Part shown: piece by piece, positions 1 through 7,243 of the stretch | How positions within the stretch are numbered: the stretch's first letter is position 1 | Layout: every line of letters begins with the position of its first letter | Assembly (NCBI GenBank): GCA_020829485.1 | Contig: JAIVFU010000200.1 | Coordinates: 1 to 9,262, forward strand | Direction of reading: 5' to 3' | DNA: 9,262 nucleotides | Source: Nostoc sp. CHAB 5834 | Lineage (GTDB): Bacteria; Cyanobacteriota; Cyanobacteriia; Cyanobacteriales; Nostocaceae | Position numbers and translations under genes: made by a program | The notes under the pieces: model-generated | The model's input: only the letters and a program-made list of their open reading frames with translations | Databases searched by the model: none | Told to the model about the DNA's origin: nothing

Positions 1-124
1 GATTGGTGGTATTCAAGCTAGAGGGGAAAAAGGAAACTACAGTACACAACGTATTAAATTTAGCTCTAACAGTTCTGGTTAACTTTTCGTTACATAGTTA
101 TGATTTTTCCTGCCGACTTACTTA
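1..124 (+). mobile_element. End of an insertion sequence, left copy (inverted relative to the copy at 9138-9261)
   Basis: Position i pairs with position 9262-i on the other strand without a mismatch for 124 bases, after which the two copies diverge at once. Both copies stop at a TA dinucleotide (123-124 here), as expected for an IS630/Tc1-mariner-type element that duplicates TA. The last bases, CCGACTTACTTA, also end the MITE at 4006-4146. An open frame reads inward to a stop at 80-82, leaving about 40 bp of non-coding terminus. The repeat and its boundary are seen directly; the IS630-type assignment is inference, because the rest of the element lies outside the window. Confidence 0.8.
2..82 (+). 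CDS. 3' end of the IS-encoded protein, probably the transposase (partial)
   Basis: The frame is open from the window edge to a TAA at 80-82 and gives the C-terminal 26 residues, beginning IGGIQARGEKGNYSTQ and ending in a Ser/Asn-rich tail. It lies wholly inside the 124-bp repeat and ends about 40 bp before the element boundary, where a transposase gene normally stops. The same codons occur in the inverted copy at 9180-9260. I do not recognise the family from this tail, and the reading as transposase rests on position. Confidence 0.4.
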   Translation: MGGIQARGEKGNYSTQRIKFSSNSSG

Positions 125-516
125 GTTGCTGTAAATCGAATAAAGTCTATTATGTAGATGTTTCATACCAAGATAAGCAAGATTTTTACGATATTGACTT
201 ACGCCAAACAGCAAAACAAATTAAGCATAAGATAGATGAGCAGGTGTCAAAAAACCAACAGCTTTTACAGCGAGTAATTGAAAAACAAATCGAGGAAGAT
301 TTTAGAAGTGCAGAACATCAAATCAATGACTTTATTAAAATGTTTCAAGATGATTTTGACCGCTTACTGAAAGAACGGAATACGAAAGAAGCCGAGGCTG
401 AACAAATTCGTGAAATCCTTAATATTCAGAAAGAAAAGCTTACTAAATATCTGCTTGAATTAACAGCTATTCGAGTATCTTTGGATAGTTGGAAGCCATT
501 ACAAACAGTTAGATAG
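125..516 (+). pseudogene. 3' fragment of a coiled-coil protein gene cut by the IS; possibly a dynamin-like GTPase C-terminus
   Basis: About 130 codons of the original gene remain, running from the IS boundary to a TAG at 514-516. The product is charged and almost entirely helical. It is rich in Lys, Glu and Gln and resembles the C-terminal stalk of bacterial dynamin-like GTPases, ending in a segment with LTAIRVSLDSWKP. No GTP-binding motif is present; it would lie in the missing 5' part. The IS end supplies an in-frame ATG at 100, so a 138-residue ORF starting MIFPADLLS exists, but it has no ribosome binding site and its first eight codons are IS sequence. That makes a genuine start there unlikely. 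The dynamin link is a weak inference from composition and memory; that the gene is truncated is well supported by the shared IS boundary. Confidence 0.6.
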
Positions 517-563
517 ATATTGGACTTTCCTAACCCAAACAGACTAAAAAAGCCTTACCTCAT

Positions 564-583
564 AAGCCCACCCGCGTGGGCTT
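564..583. terminator. Hairpin terminator between convergent genes
   Basis: A perfect 8-bp stem (AAGCCCAC / GTGGGCTT) with a CCGC loop lies between the end of the plus-strand fragment (516) and the end of the minus-strand gene (610). A T-rich stretch follows on the plus strand, and on the minus strand a TTTTTT run lies about 10 bases further on. It probably serves both genes. Confidence 0.7.
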
Positions 584-609
584 TATTCGTGTATTCTATT
601 CTGAGAGCT

Positions 610-1098
610 TCAATTCTCTGGCAATTTAGCAAACGCCTGCTTAACTAACTCTTTTGCCTTAGCATCTAAACGCAGCCAATCGACTTCACCGAATTCATCG
701 ATTAAACTAGTATTAATATCAGCAGCTTCCTTGTGTGGGCTGTATTCAATAAAACACACTTCGTAACACAGTTCCCACAAATCGATACTCGCTTCTTGCT
801 GTTGACGCTGCAAACGTAGATGATATCCTGGATGGGGCATCGGCAGACGAGCCAGAGTCTCTCTGATTTCATCTGCTTCTTCGGGCGTTGCAGTTTCCAT
901 TCCTTGCAACAACTCAGTCACCAATGCTTTGATTTCATCAGTGGTGCTAGGCGGCCAAATCAAGACATCGTGGTAAGTTCCCGTCCAGGAAGATTCATCA
1001 AGCTGCTTGCGGATATTATCGATAACGCGAATGAAAGCAGGTTGCATGAGGATTTCAGCCTGCTGCCATGCAACTGAGTTTGTTATTTTAGGTGGCAT
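610..1098 (-). CDS. Hypothetical protein, 162 aa
   Basis: I do not recognise this family. The product is a soluble, acidic, mostly helical protein with no signal peptide or membrane segment. It has a Trp-rich middle (TYHDVLIWPP near residue 45), a proline-containing turn (ARLPMPHPGYHLRLQRQQQ near residues 83-102) and a segment LWELCYEVCFIEYSPHKEA with two cysteines. Codon use and the gene-like length suggest a real gene. A plus-strand frame at 820-1077 is its shadow. The start at 1098 is the first ATG, with no clear Shine-Dalgarno sequence. The gene is divergent from the kinase gene at 1262, with about 160 bp of shared upstream DNA, and convergent with the fragment ending at 516. Confidence 0.7.
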   Translation of the reverse strand: MPPKITNSVAWQQAEILMQPAFIRVIDNIRKQLDESSWTGTYHDVLIWPPSTTDEIKALVTELLQGMETATPEEADEIRETLARLPMPHPGYHLRLQRQQQEASIDLWELCYEVCFIEYSPHKEAADINTSLIDEFGEVDWLRLDAKAKELVKQAFAKLPEN

Positions 1099-1250
1099 TG
1101 GTAATAAACAGGGGCACTAAAAGAAAAATAAACAGTCTGCGTTTATTAAAAAGCTGCGTTTTTAATCTAAATCTTTTCTCAAGATAGCGGATTTCATTGA
1201 AGAAAATTTGGAGATATTTATTACCATCTGGAAAATTAGGTAATAACTCT

Positions 1251-1256
1251 GGGGAG
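1251..1256 (+). promoter_or_regulatory. Ribosome binding site deciding the kinase start
   Basis: GGGGAG ends 5 bases before the ATG at 1262. It overlaps the GTG at 1256, the first possible start of the frame, so ATG 1262 is the better start. Related cyanobacterial kinases usually begin Met-x-Gly-Lys-Leu-Leu, which also fits. Confidence 0.6.
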
Positions 1257-1261
1257 TGAAC

Positions 1262-3190
1262 ATGATAGGCAAGCTACTAGACCATCGTTACCAAGTAATT
1301 CGAGTCCTGGCAATGGGAGGATTTGGTCAAACCTACATTGCCCAAGATACTAGGCGGCCCGGCAATCCCCTCTGCGTTGTCAAGCACCTCAAACCCGGAA
1401 CTGACCCCAGAGTTTTTGATACTGCTAAACGCTTGTTCAACAGCGAAGCCGAAACTTTAGAAAAACTGGGCAATCATGACCAAATACCCAGGCTGCTAGC
1501 GTATTTTGACGAAAACCAAGAATTTTATTTAGTACAAGAATATATTGAAGGACATACCCTAGCTGAGGAGCTTATACCTGGTAAGCGCTGGAGTGAAAGC
1601 CAAGTAATTCAACTATTGCAAGAAGTTCTGCAAATTCTCGAATTTGTCCACCGCCAAGGTGTGATTCACCGCGATATCAAACCGGATAATATCATCCGCC
1701 GTGCCTCAGATAATAAGTTAGTTTTAGTGGACTTTGGGGCAGTGAAACAACTGCGTACACAACTGGTAACAGTGGGTGGACAACCCTCTGCTACAGTGGT
1801 TATTGGCACTCCTGGCTATATGCCCACAGAACAAGGGCAAGGTAAACCCCGCCCCAACAGTGATATCTATTCCCTTGGCATTATCGCCATTCAAGCATTA
1901 ACAGGATTACAGGCAACAGAATTGCAAGAAAACCCGGATACGGGTGAAATCATCTGGCAGCAATCAGTAACCGTGAACTCTCGACTGGCGGCGGTATTAT
2001 CTAAAATGGTGAGTTATCACTTCAAAGACCGCTACCAAAACGCCACGGAAGCGCTGCAAGCATGTTTTGAGGCGATTAATCCTGTATCAGCACTTTCCAA
2101 ACCTCAAGAATCTGCCAAAAATTCTAGTTACCAAGCAGCCAAATCCCAGCCTCAAGTATCTCGGCTGCAAACTGTTGCAGTTGCACCAGCAAAACCTGTT
2201 CCCGCAAAACCTGCCCGTAAAAATTCTGACAAATCCGACCCATGGCCGATATTAATTGGCATATTATTAGCGGGTGGTACGGCTGCTTTGGTAGCAAATA
2301 TATCTCCAAATGTGAAAAATTTAGCTTTTAACCTTACAGGTAAGGATACTGCCTTAGCAAACAAATGCTCGGCTATTGTCGTCGGAAATTCTAATATTCG
2401 TTCTGAACCTAGTTCGATAAATTCTAATAATGTTTTGCAAACAGTTGCCGATAACACCAATTTCGAGGTGACTGGCAAACGGACAAAACGAGGTTGGATA
2501 GAAGTTAAACTTAAATCTGGCCGTTTGGCTTGGGCATACTCGGATGTGATAACCAATAATCAAGAATGGGGTTCTTGCCTACGCGAAAGGGGTATTGCAA
2601 CTAGGATTGTAGATGATAGTACCTTGATTGCAACTCGAACAACTCCCAAGGTAAAACCAAAATCTAGGGATGTTGTAACTCCATTACCAGAAAAGTTGAA
2701 GGGGTCAACTGACGATGCTGGGAAAACAGAGCGATCGCAGCCTACTGATAACAGTACTAATATTATAGAACAAGCAAGACAGAAGTATGAATCGGGAGAT
2801 ATTGTTAGAGCGATCGCACTCTTAAAATCGGTTCCGGCAAATGCTGCTTCTGGTATCCAAGAGACAGGTAAAATGATTGCTCAGTGGCAGGAAGATTGGG
2901 CTAAGGCAGAGGCGTTATCTAATGAAATCAACAAAGCAATAGATGATGGTAAATGGGATAAAGTTTTAGATTACAGAAACCATCCTGAAAAATTGCCTAA
3001 TACTAAATATTGGCGAAACAGAATAGAACCATTATTTAAACAAGCAGCAGAGAATCTGGCAAAACAGGCACTAACTAAACTAGAAAATCAAGGTAATCAA
3101 AAGACTAATCAAAATAAACTTCCCAATACTAACCAACCTGTTACTACAGAGAGTCCTAATGCTACAGAAACTCCGCAAGGCGGTTTGTAA
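1262..3190 (+). CDS. Ser/Thr protein kinase with membrane segment and SH3-like domain
   Basis: This is a 642-residue Hanks-type kinase of the cyanobacterial Spk kind, phosphorylating Ser/Thr on unknown targets. The N-terminal kinase domain (about residues 8-270) shows the ATP lysine in CVVKHLKP (Lys41), the catalytic loop HRDIKPDN (from about 136), the DFG motif (157-159) and GTPGYMPTEQ in place of the usual APE segment. A Pro/Ala/Lys-rich linker leads to one membrane segment (about 328-348, ILIGILLAGGTAALVA), which places the kinase in the cytoplasm. Beyond it lies a bacterial SH3-like domain (about 370-433, with NIRSEPS and GWIEVKLKSGRLAWAY). A Gln/Asn-rich, mostly helical tail may sense cell-wall or extracytoplasmic signals. 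Oddly, the first glycine of the nucleotide loop is alanine (LAMGGFG, not LGxGGFG). Two HIP1 octamers lie in the gene. The kinase call is secure; ligand and targets are unknown. Confidence 0.95.
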   Translation: MIGKLLDHRYQVIRVLAMGGFGQTYIAQDTRRPGNPLCVVKHLKPGTDPRVFDTAKRLFNSEAETLEKLGNHDQIPRLLAYFDENQEFYLVQEYIEGHTLAEELIPGKRWSESQVIQLLQEVLQILEFVHRQGVIHRDIKPDNIIRRASDNKLVLVDFGAVKQLRTQLVTVGGQPSATVVIGTPGYMPTEQGQGKPRPNSDIYSLGIIAIQALTGLQATELQENPDTGEIIWQQSVTVNSRLAAVLSKMVSYHFKDRYQNATEALQACFEAINPVSALSKPQESAKNSSYQAAKSQPQVSRLQTVAVAPAKPVPAKPARKNSDKSDPWPILIGILLAGGTAALVANISPNVKNLAFNLTGKDTALANKCSAIVVGNSNIRSEPSSINSNNVLQTVADNTNFEVTGKRTKRGWIEVKLKSGRLAWAYSDVITNNQEWGSCLRERGIATRIVDDSTLIATRTTPKVKPKSRDVVTPLPEKLKGSTDDAGKTERSQPTDNSTNIIEQARQKYESGDIVRAIALLKSVPANAASGIQETGKMIAQWQEDWAKAEALSNEINKAIDDGKWDKVLDYRNHPEKLPNTKYWRNRIEPLFKQAAENLAKQALTKLENQGNQKTNQNKLPNTNQPVTTESPNATETPQGGL

Positions 3191-3235
3191 TATCAAGGTT
3201 GATTAAGGGAACTCCAAGAAATAAATTATCCAATA

Positions 3236-3266
3236 TTGTGGGGTGGGCAAGATGCCCACCCCACAA
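3236..3266. repeat. Perfect 13-bp inverted repeat, probable terminator or dispersed cyanobacterial palindrome
   Basis: TTGTGGGGTGGGC pairs perfectly with its complement across a 5-base loop (AAGAT), 46 bp after the kinase stop. No T-run follows directly, but a T7 stretch begins about 16 bases later. Palindromes of this GTGGGGTGGGC type are, as I recall, scattered through cyanobacterial intergenic DNA. It could end kinase transcription and also protect the 3' end. Confidence 0.6.
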
Positions 3267-4005
3267 GAGTTAATTGAATATTTTTTTATTTGGAAGTCCC
3301 TAACCATCCTGTTTAAGCATCTATTGATAATGAATAATAGATAATTTTATTACCTTTATTTATTACCAATAGACACGAAGATAAGGAAACTGTGAAAGCT
3401 ATACTAACGTTGTTAGTTTACACTTTCGCTCTGACTTTGTACTGCTGTTTGCGCTTCAGTAGTGAACCGGCACCTAAAGCGCCAAACGCTAATAAACCTA
3501 ATCCAGAAGCAGGTTCAGGTATAGTTCGTCCCTTAGATATAGCCCCAGTCACGTTATCCAATCCGAAACCTTCTCCTCCTCCTAAATCCTCAATTCGTGA
3601 TATGAAAGTCACCTTACGAATATCTTCTACAGGATTAGTAACAAACCCAAAGAAGCCATCGTTGACTGTTACTGGAATGGTGTCTAAAACTCCACCTATA
3701 TCCAACACAAGGTCTAAATTCAGCCCTTCTCCACTATTTGCTTCAAAGAAATCTGCTCCCCATCCAAAAACTGGAGTATTTAAAGTTAAGTCTACATTGG
3801 TAGCCCCAAAATCAGTGAATACTGAGGCATGATTTGTACCATTGTTGTCATCGTACTCGAAAGGTGACACCTCAATCAAGTTACGGAACGCAGGATCATT
3901 TCCTACTTGAAGGAGTGTGAACTCTCCAACGTCAACAGGGGTGGTTCGGAATTCTGTATCAGAAGTAAAACTTTCAAAATCTTCACTGAATGTGTTACTT
4001 CCTGA

Positions 4006-4146
4006 TAAGTAGAGCGGTGTGAATAATTCAAGGTTTGTAGTGAGGACTTTAGTCCTCTTATGAGGGCTGAAGCCCTCACTACGAACTAATCTCAATATTT
4101 TTTACATTACTTAATCTAGTTTGATTTATTCTCACCGACTTACTTA
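4006..4146. mobile_element. MITE (139 bp plus TA duplication) inserted in the PEP-CTERM gene
   Basis: Both ends are imperfect 26-bp inverted repeats (4006-4031 and 4121-4146) matching at 21 of 26 positions, each delimited by TA. The inner part holds two hairpins and codes for nothing. Exact removal down to one TA restores the interrupted reading frame, which proves the boundaries. The right end carries CCGACTTACTTA, identical to the end of the IS at both window edges, and the 20 or so bases before it are also similar. It is therefore probably mobilised by that IS or a close relative (IS630/Tc1-mariner type, inferred from TA duplication). Confidence 0.9.
4037..4082. repeat. Paired hairpins inside the MITE
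   Basis: GAGGACT-TT-AGTCCTC (4042-4057) and GAGGGCT-GA-AGCCCTC (4062-4077) are two perfect 7-bp-stem hairpins. The outer bases GTAGTGAGG and CCTCACTAC also pair across the whole block. Blocks of this GTAGTGAGGGCTTTAGCCCTC kind are, as I recall, very common in cyanobacterial genomes. Confidence 0.75.
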
Positions 4147-4264
4147 CAGCAGTGTTCCAATCAGTACGTGAGGTGAAAATTGTAATAGCCTTTGCCTGTT
4201 GCGTGTCAAGGCTTAACAAAGCAAGGATTGCTGCTGTGGCAGCAGCCAGATGTAATCTTTTCAT

Positions 4265-4593
4265 ACAAACTAAGTGTTGTTACCAACGTAGATTTACATC
4301 GAATATATTAGTAACTTTTGCAACATTTATATCTATTCTTCATACAAACCATAAAAATTTCCCAAAAAATTCATCCCAGCTTTAAGATTGACAATTTTGG
4401 TAATCTCTCTGAACTTCAAACGACTGTTTTTGAATAATTAATAATTTACATAAAAGCAAAACAAAACATCTAGGTAAGAATTTAACAGTGCTACCCTGTA
4501 TACTTTTCACCTAAATGCTTTTGTCCAACATTTTTTACTTACACTTACTCACAATTGTAGTAGTTGCTACTTCTACTAACAAATATTTCCCTG
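4265..4593. other. Intergenic region upstream of the PEP-CTERM gene, no gene seen
   Basis: These 329 AT-rich bases separate the minus-strand PEP-CTERM gene from the minus-strand gene ending at 4594. They must hold the promoter of the former, but I see no convincing -35/-10 pair. A 6-bp-stem inverted repeat (TAGTAG 4558-4563 with CTACTA 4573-4578) lies just after the end of the 4594-5256 gene. It could be a weak terminator, though it lacks a T-run. Short plus-strand frames here have no gene-like features. Confidence 0.5.
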
Positions 4594-5256
4594 TTACTGC
4601 ATTTCGTCGTATTCTGGGGCTTCAACTCGTCTTGCTTCCATCCGCGAAGCAGGCAAAAACTCAGCGCGACGCACTGGAACCAAGGGTGGTGTATTTCCTT
4701 GGTAAGGGTGAATTACTTGTACAGTACGGGCTGGACGCTGCCGTGGTGAGAATAAAGCCAATACACCAGCGACGACAACACCACCACCAATAGTGAGAGT
4801 TGCGCCTCCCACAGCCCAAAGAACGGGTGAAGACCACCAAGAACTTTGAGGCTGGAGTGCTGTTACTTTTTGTTGGTTATACTGCTGGGCTTGTTGCCAC
4901 TGCTGCTGAGTATTGAAATTTTGAACTTGACCTTGGAGCTGTTGATTTTGCAACTTCAGCTGTTCATTGTCGTTTTTTAAGCGCTCCAACTGCATCTGTG
5001 TGTTCAACTTCTCCATCTCCAGACGCTGATCAGTATTGGGAGCAGTTGGTGGCTGAACCTGACCGGGATACATTGGTTGCCCATAAGGCCCATAGGGATA
5101 CATTTGTGGCTGCATTCCCGGCGCTACTACAGTCCCTGGCATTTGCGGAGCAACAGCAAAGTTAGGCTGTAGGGGGGTATTTGTTCCTTTGAGCAATACG
5201 AGAGCCGCCAGCCCAGCTACAGCAACCCCACCGATAAACGCCATACTCTCACTCAT
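4594..5256 (-). CDS. Hypothetical membrane protein with coiled coil, 220 aa
   Basis: I do not recognise a named family. The protein has two hydrophobic segments: an N-terminal one (about residues 6-22, FIGGVAVAGLAALVLL) and a second near residues 147-168 (LWAVGGATLTIGGGVVVAGVL). Between them are a Pro/Gly/Met/Tyr-rich stretch (about 33-75, repeats like PYGPYGQPMYPG) and a Gln/Asn/Leu-rich coiled coil (about 78-130). The C-terminal 50 residues are Arg/Pro/Glu-rich. The layout suggests a loop or coiled coil held between two membrane anchors, or a membrane-tethered scaffold. A Shine-Dalgarno (GAGGAG) 8 bases before the ATG at 5254-5256 supports the start. It lies on the same strand as trpA, but 236 bp separate them and it has its own -10 candidate. 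Confidence 0.8.
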   Translation of the reverse strand: MSESMAFIGGVAVAGLAALVLLKGTNTPLQPNFAVAPQMPGTVVAPGMQPQMYPYGPYGQPMYPGQVQPPTAPNTDQRLEMEKLNTQMQLERLKNDNEQLKLQNQQLQGQVQNFNTQQQWQQAQQYNQQKVTALQPQSSWWSSPVLWAVGGATLTIGGGVVVAGVLALFSPRQRPARTVQVIHPYQGNTPPLVPVRRAEFLPASRMEARRVEAPEYDEMQ

Positions 5257-5264
5257 CGCCTTTG

Positions 5265-5288
5265 CTCCTCAATTGCGACCTAATTATA
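5265..5288 (-). promoter_or_regulatory. -10 box and ribosome binding site of the 220-aa membrane protein gene
   Basis: On the minus strand a perfect TATAAT (5283-5288) is followed by GAGGAG (5265-5270), 8 bases before the ATG. I find no good -35 box at the expected distance. If the TATAAT is real, the 5' leader is only about 20 bases. Confidence 0.4.
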
Positions 5289-5492
5289 ACCATTTGTGAC
5301 TGACTCACTCTCACACTCATAAATTATGCCTACTTGACTTCACATAATACTCAAACTATAAGCGACGGAATCAGCTAGTTTTTTTACATCATGATATCTG
5401 ATGTTAATATTCAAAACCATAACGGTCAAATTGTCTACCAAACAAGCATAGAAAAACTGCGCTGTTATACTTTTTTAATCTACTTTATTGGT

Positions 5493-6320
5493 CTAATCAA
5501 GAGGAGTATTTGTACTGGTGCTGGTGGTCTTGATGGCAGCCTTGAGACTTTGGCAAAATTCGGCGATCGCATTTAGTCCTTGCTCTGGTGTACCTTCTGC
5601 TAACCGTTTCACAAAAGCGCTACCTACAATTGCCGCATCTGCGCCCCATTCCTTTACCTGACGGGCTTGGGCAGCTTCGGAGATGCCAAAGCCTACACCG
5701 ATGGGTTTATCAGTGACACTACGAATTTGTTTGAGTAAATCGGACACACGGTTTTCCAGTTGCGATCGCACCCCTGTAACTCCTGTGACGCTGACTAAAT
5801 AAATAAAACCTTGAGAAGAATGAGCGATCGCTTCTATTCGTTGGGCAGAACTGGTGGGCGCTACCAACAAGATTACGTCAATTCCCATCTCACTAGCTGG
5901 TTGGAGCAAGCCTGCTGCTTCTTCCAAGGGCAAATCTGGTACTACCAATCCCGCAACCCCAGCCGCAGCAACTGAAGAGAGAAATTTTTCAATTCCCCGG
6001 TGCAAAATTGGGTTGTAATAGGTAAATAGGATAATAGGCGATCGCAATTTGGGAGTAATCCCTTGCAACATTTCTAGCACCTGCTCTAATTTCGTCCCCC
6101 TTTGTAGGGCGCGGGTAGCAGCAGCTTGAATTACTGGCCCATCAGCCAGAGGATCGGAATAGGGTATACCAAGTTCTATAATGTCGGCTCCACTACGATC
6201 TAGAATCTGCAACGCTTTTGCTGTTGTTTCTAAATCTGGATCGCCAGCAGTAATAAACGGAATTAGAGCGCACTCACCATTTTGCCCAAGGGTTTCAAAG
6301 CAATCAGAAATCGCAGTCAT
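5493..6320 (-). CDS. trpA: Tryptophan synthase alpha chain
   Basis: TrpA cleaves indole-3-glycerol phosphate to indole and glyceraldehyde 3-phosphate and channels the indole to the TrpB subunit, the last step of tryptophan synthesis. At 275 residues it has full family length. The N-terminal signature PFITAGDPD (21-29) and [19 protein letters not shown] (47-65) are present, with catalytic Glu49 and Asp60 at the same numbers as in the Salmonella enzyme. The phosphate-binding region of the TIM barrel is seen in [10 protein letters not shown] and [12 protein letters not shown]. Four HIP1 octamers lie inside the gene. No trpB or other trp genes are nearby, as is usual in cyanobacteria, where trp genes are scattered. 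The gene lies downstream of the DUF3007 gene on the same strand, a neighbourhood I recall as common in the phylum. A tandem repeat separates the two, and no clear Shine-Dalgarno is seen. Confidence 0.98.
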   Translation of the reverse strand: MTAISDCFETLGQNGECALIPFITAGDPDLETTAKALQILDRSGADIIELGIPYSDPLADGPVIQAAATRALQRGTKLEQVLEMLQGITPKLRSPIILFTYYNPILHRGIEKFLSSVAAAGVAGLVVPDLPLEEAAGLLQPASEMGIDVILLVAPTSSAQRIEAIAHSSQGFIYLVSVTGVTGVRSQLENRVSDLLKQIRSVTDKPIGVGFGISEAAQARQVKEWGADAAIVGSAFVKRLAEGTPEQGLNAIAEFCQSLKAAIKTTSTSTNTPLD

Positions 6321-6340
6321 TTTTAGTCAAGTGTTAATAG

Positions 6341-6440
6341 CTAGTGGTCATTGGTCATTGGTCATTGGTCATTAATCATTGGTCATTAGTAAAGGACAAA
6401 TGACTAATGACAAAGGACAAATGAGACAACTGACCAATGA
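6341..6440. repeat. Short tandem heptamer repeats (STRR type)
   Basis: TTGGTCA-type heptamers run in tandem from 6344, with degenerate copies (TTAATCA, TTGGTCATTAGT). The right half carries the complement (ACTAATGACAAAGGACAAATGA, then GACCAATGA at 6432-6440), so the block can fold back on itself. It fills most of the gap between trpA and the DUF3007 gene. Such heptamer repeats are typical of heterocystous cyanobacteria. Confidence 0.8.
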
Positions 6441-6445
6441 TAACT

Positions 6446-6757
6446 TTACACCTGAGATTGCTCTTCTTGTTCTATTTGGGCTTGAATTCGTGCTAACTCT
6501 TCGGGAGTAAGCTCATCTAACCGCTTTTGCAGAAAGTCTTGCTCATACTGTTCCCGTTGTTGGTGGTAGGTCATTTTTTGTCCCACCGCCCGGAAAAAAT
6601 AGGTGGCTAACCAGCCAACTAACCCACTGACTAGTAAGACTTGGCTCCATATACCAGCTTGCTGATTATCCAAACCGACTAGCTGCAATCCTACATAAGC
6701 CAAGCCGCCAGCAATAAAAACGCCCAAGCCAATTCCAATAGCGTCAATCCGTCGCAT
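6446..6757 (-). CDS. DUF3007 family small membrane protein
   Basis: This 103-residue protein has two membrane segments (about residues 6-27 and 36-58: IGLGVFIAGGLAYVGLQLVGL and VLLVSGLVGWLATYFF). A charged, Gln/Glu-rich helical tail follows, with YEQDFLQKRLDELTPEELARIQAQI. I recall this pattern as DUF3007, found across cyanobacteria and often beside ndhL and trpA, but no function is established that I know of. The neighbourhood suggests a thylakoid or NDH-1-related role, which is inference. Here it would normally follow ndhL closely, but a mobile-element remnant starts about 24 bp before its ATG and separates the two genes by 486 bp. Its old promoter may therefore have been displaced. Confidence 0.85.
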   Translation of the reverse strand: MRRIDAIGIGLGVFIAGGLAYVGLQLVGLDNQQAGIWSQVLLVSGLVGWLATYFFRAVGQKMTYHQQREQYEQDFLQKRLDELTPEELARIQAQIEQEEQSQV

Positions 6758-6780
6758 GAGAGTTATGACCTACCAATTTA

Positions 6781-7000
6781 GGTGAACTACCCCGCCGTAA
6801 GACGGACGGGGCTTCCCAATTCATTGGGAACAGCCTCCATAACTCCGTAGTTTTTTTGGTCTTACATTCCCTCCAAGGGCAGAAGTCCTGGTTCCCAAGA
6901 CCCAAATCTTTTACCCTGACTTGTACTGAGCGTAGTCGTACCACTTCGTAGAAGCAAGCTACGGGCAGCGTCCCCAAGGGCTGGGTTCTCTTGCTACACT
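6781..7000 (-). mobile_element. IS200/IS605-type remnant: tnpB 3' end and right end, possible omega-RNA
   Basis: Read on the minus strand, the block ends in two hairpins: TTCCCAA-TGAA-TTGGGAA (6813-6830) and a GC-rich one (6790-6811, CCCCG pairing with CGGGG). It then reads GGTAGTTCACC. I recognise this as the structured right end of cyanobacterial IS605/tnpB elements. A minus-strand frame includes FCPWREC and ELWRLFPMNWE, sequences often seen at the broken 3' ends of these elements. No tnpA, and no tnpB catalytic region, is present. In intact elements this RNA guides TnpB, with the guide taken from the flank just past the right end, which here would be the DUF3007 upstream region. The left boundary of the element (about 7000) is uncertain. 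Confidence 0.5.
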
Positions 7001-7176
7001 TACCTATACAGCTTGGTTTTCGCTTACGGCATTAGTGGTCAAGACCCAACAATTCTATCAGAAAGTTTTGGGGATTCGTCATACATCTGATATTTGTTTT
7101 TGAGTCGTGCAAAAAATCAATCCCAGATGCAATCCTCATCCCCCGTGGTCACTGAGAGTAGTCATTGTGCTCCCTA

Positions 7177-7230
7177 TCCCCACCTTATGAGTACATTGTT
7201 CGCGTTAGCGTCTCGCAGAGAAGGTGGGGA
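7177..7230. repeat. Inverted repeat downstream of ndhL
   Basis: TCCCCACCTT (7177-7186) pairs perfectly with AAGGTGGGGA (7221-7230). The 34-base interior contains TTCGCGTTAGCGTCTCGCAG, a sequence that recurs in cyanobacterial intergenic DNA as far as I recall. It lies 14 bp after the ndhL stop and could end ndhL transcription, or be a small dispersed repeat. Confidence 0.6.
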
Positions 7231-7243
7231 TTTCCGCGACACG

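Larger units (their letters stand above)
3418..4264 (-). pseudogene. PEP-CTERM exported protein gene, split by a MITE
   Basis: Two minus-strand frames belong to one gene. The first (4264 down to 4079) encodes a signal peptide, with Lys-Arg, a hydrophobic Ala/Leu run and an AKA cleavage site, then FTSRTDWNTAV. The second (up to the stop at 3418) ends in a PEP-CTERM sorting signal: IPEPASG, a hydrophobic segment, then LLKRKQQ. Between them lies the MITE at 4006-4146. Removing 139 bp and keeping one TA joins the parts in frame as NTAV-SGSNTFSEDF and restores a 708-bp gene of 235 codons plus stop. The intact protein would be exported and processed by an exosortase system. The second frame has no ATG near its 5' end, only a TTG inside the MITE, so only the aborted N-terminal piece is likely to be made. 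Function beyond sorting is unknown. Confidence 0.85.
6758..7243. other. Enlarged ndhL-DUF3007 intergenic region
   Basis: This 486-bp gap holds the IS605-type remnant and, nearer ndhL, an inverted repeat at 7177-7230. I see no gene in it; the frames at 6744-6977 and 7094-7282 lack gene-like features. The stretch 7001-7176 shows nothing I can identify. Confidence 0.6.

Noticed and set aside
1..124. The window-edge inverted repeats as the two ends of the CAST or of one 9-kb transposon
   Set aside because: They lack TGTACAGTGAC and TGTCG end repeats, contain the 3' end of an IS gene, and the region between them holds core genes such as trpA and ndhL.
2152..2556. A 134-aa minus-strand ORF inside the kinase gene, and similar shadows at 3392-3832 and 7251-7466
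   Set aside because: Each lies opposite or out of frame with a well-supported gene and has no domain or start signal of its own.
4079..4095. Two separate genes, 3418-4095 and 4079-4264, overlapping on the minus strand
   Set aside because: The signal peptide is on one and the PEP-CTERM tail on the other. Removing the TA-bounded MITE joins them in frame, and the second has only a TTG start inside the MITE.
5386..5404. Palindrome ACATCA/TGATGT as the trpA terminator
   Set aside because: It lies about 90 bp past the trpA stop and on the trpA strand is followed by A residues, not T.
6744..6977. A 77-aa minus-strand gene
   Set aside because: It overlaps the DUF3007 start and lies over the hairpins of the IS605-type remnant; it is better read as mobile-element debris.
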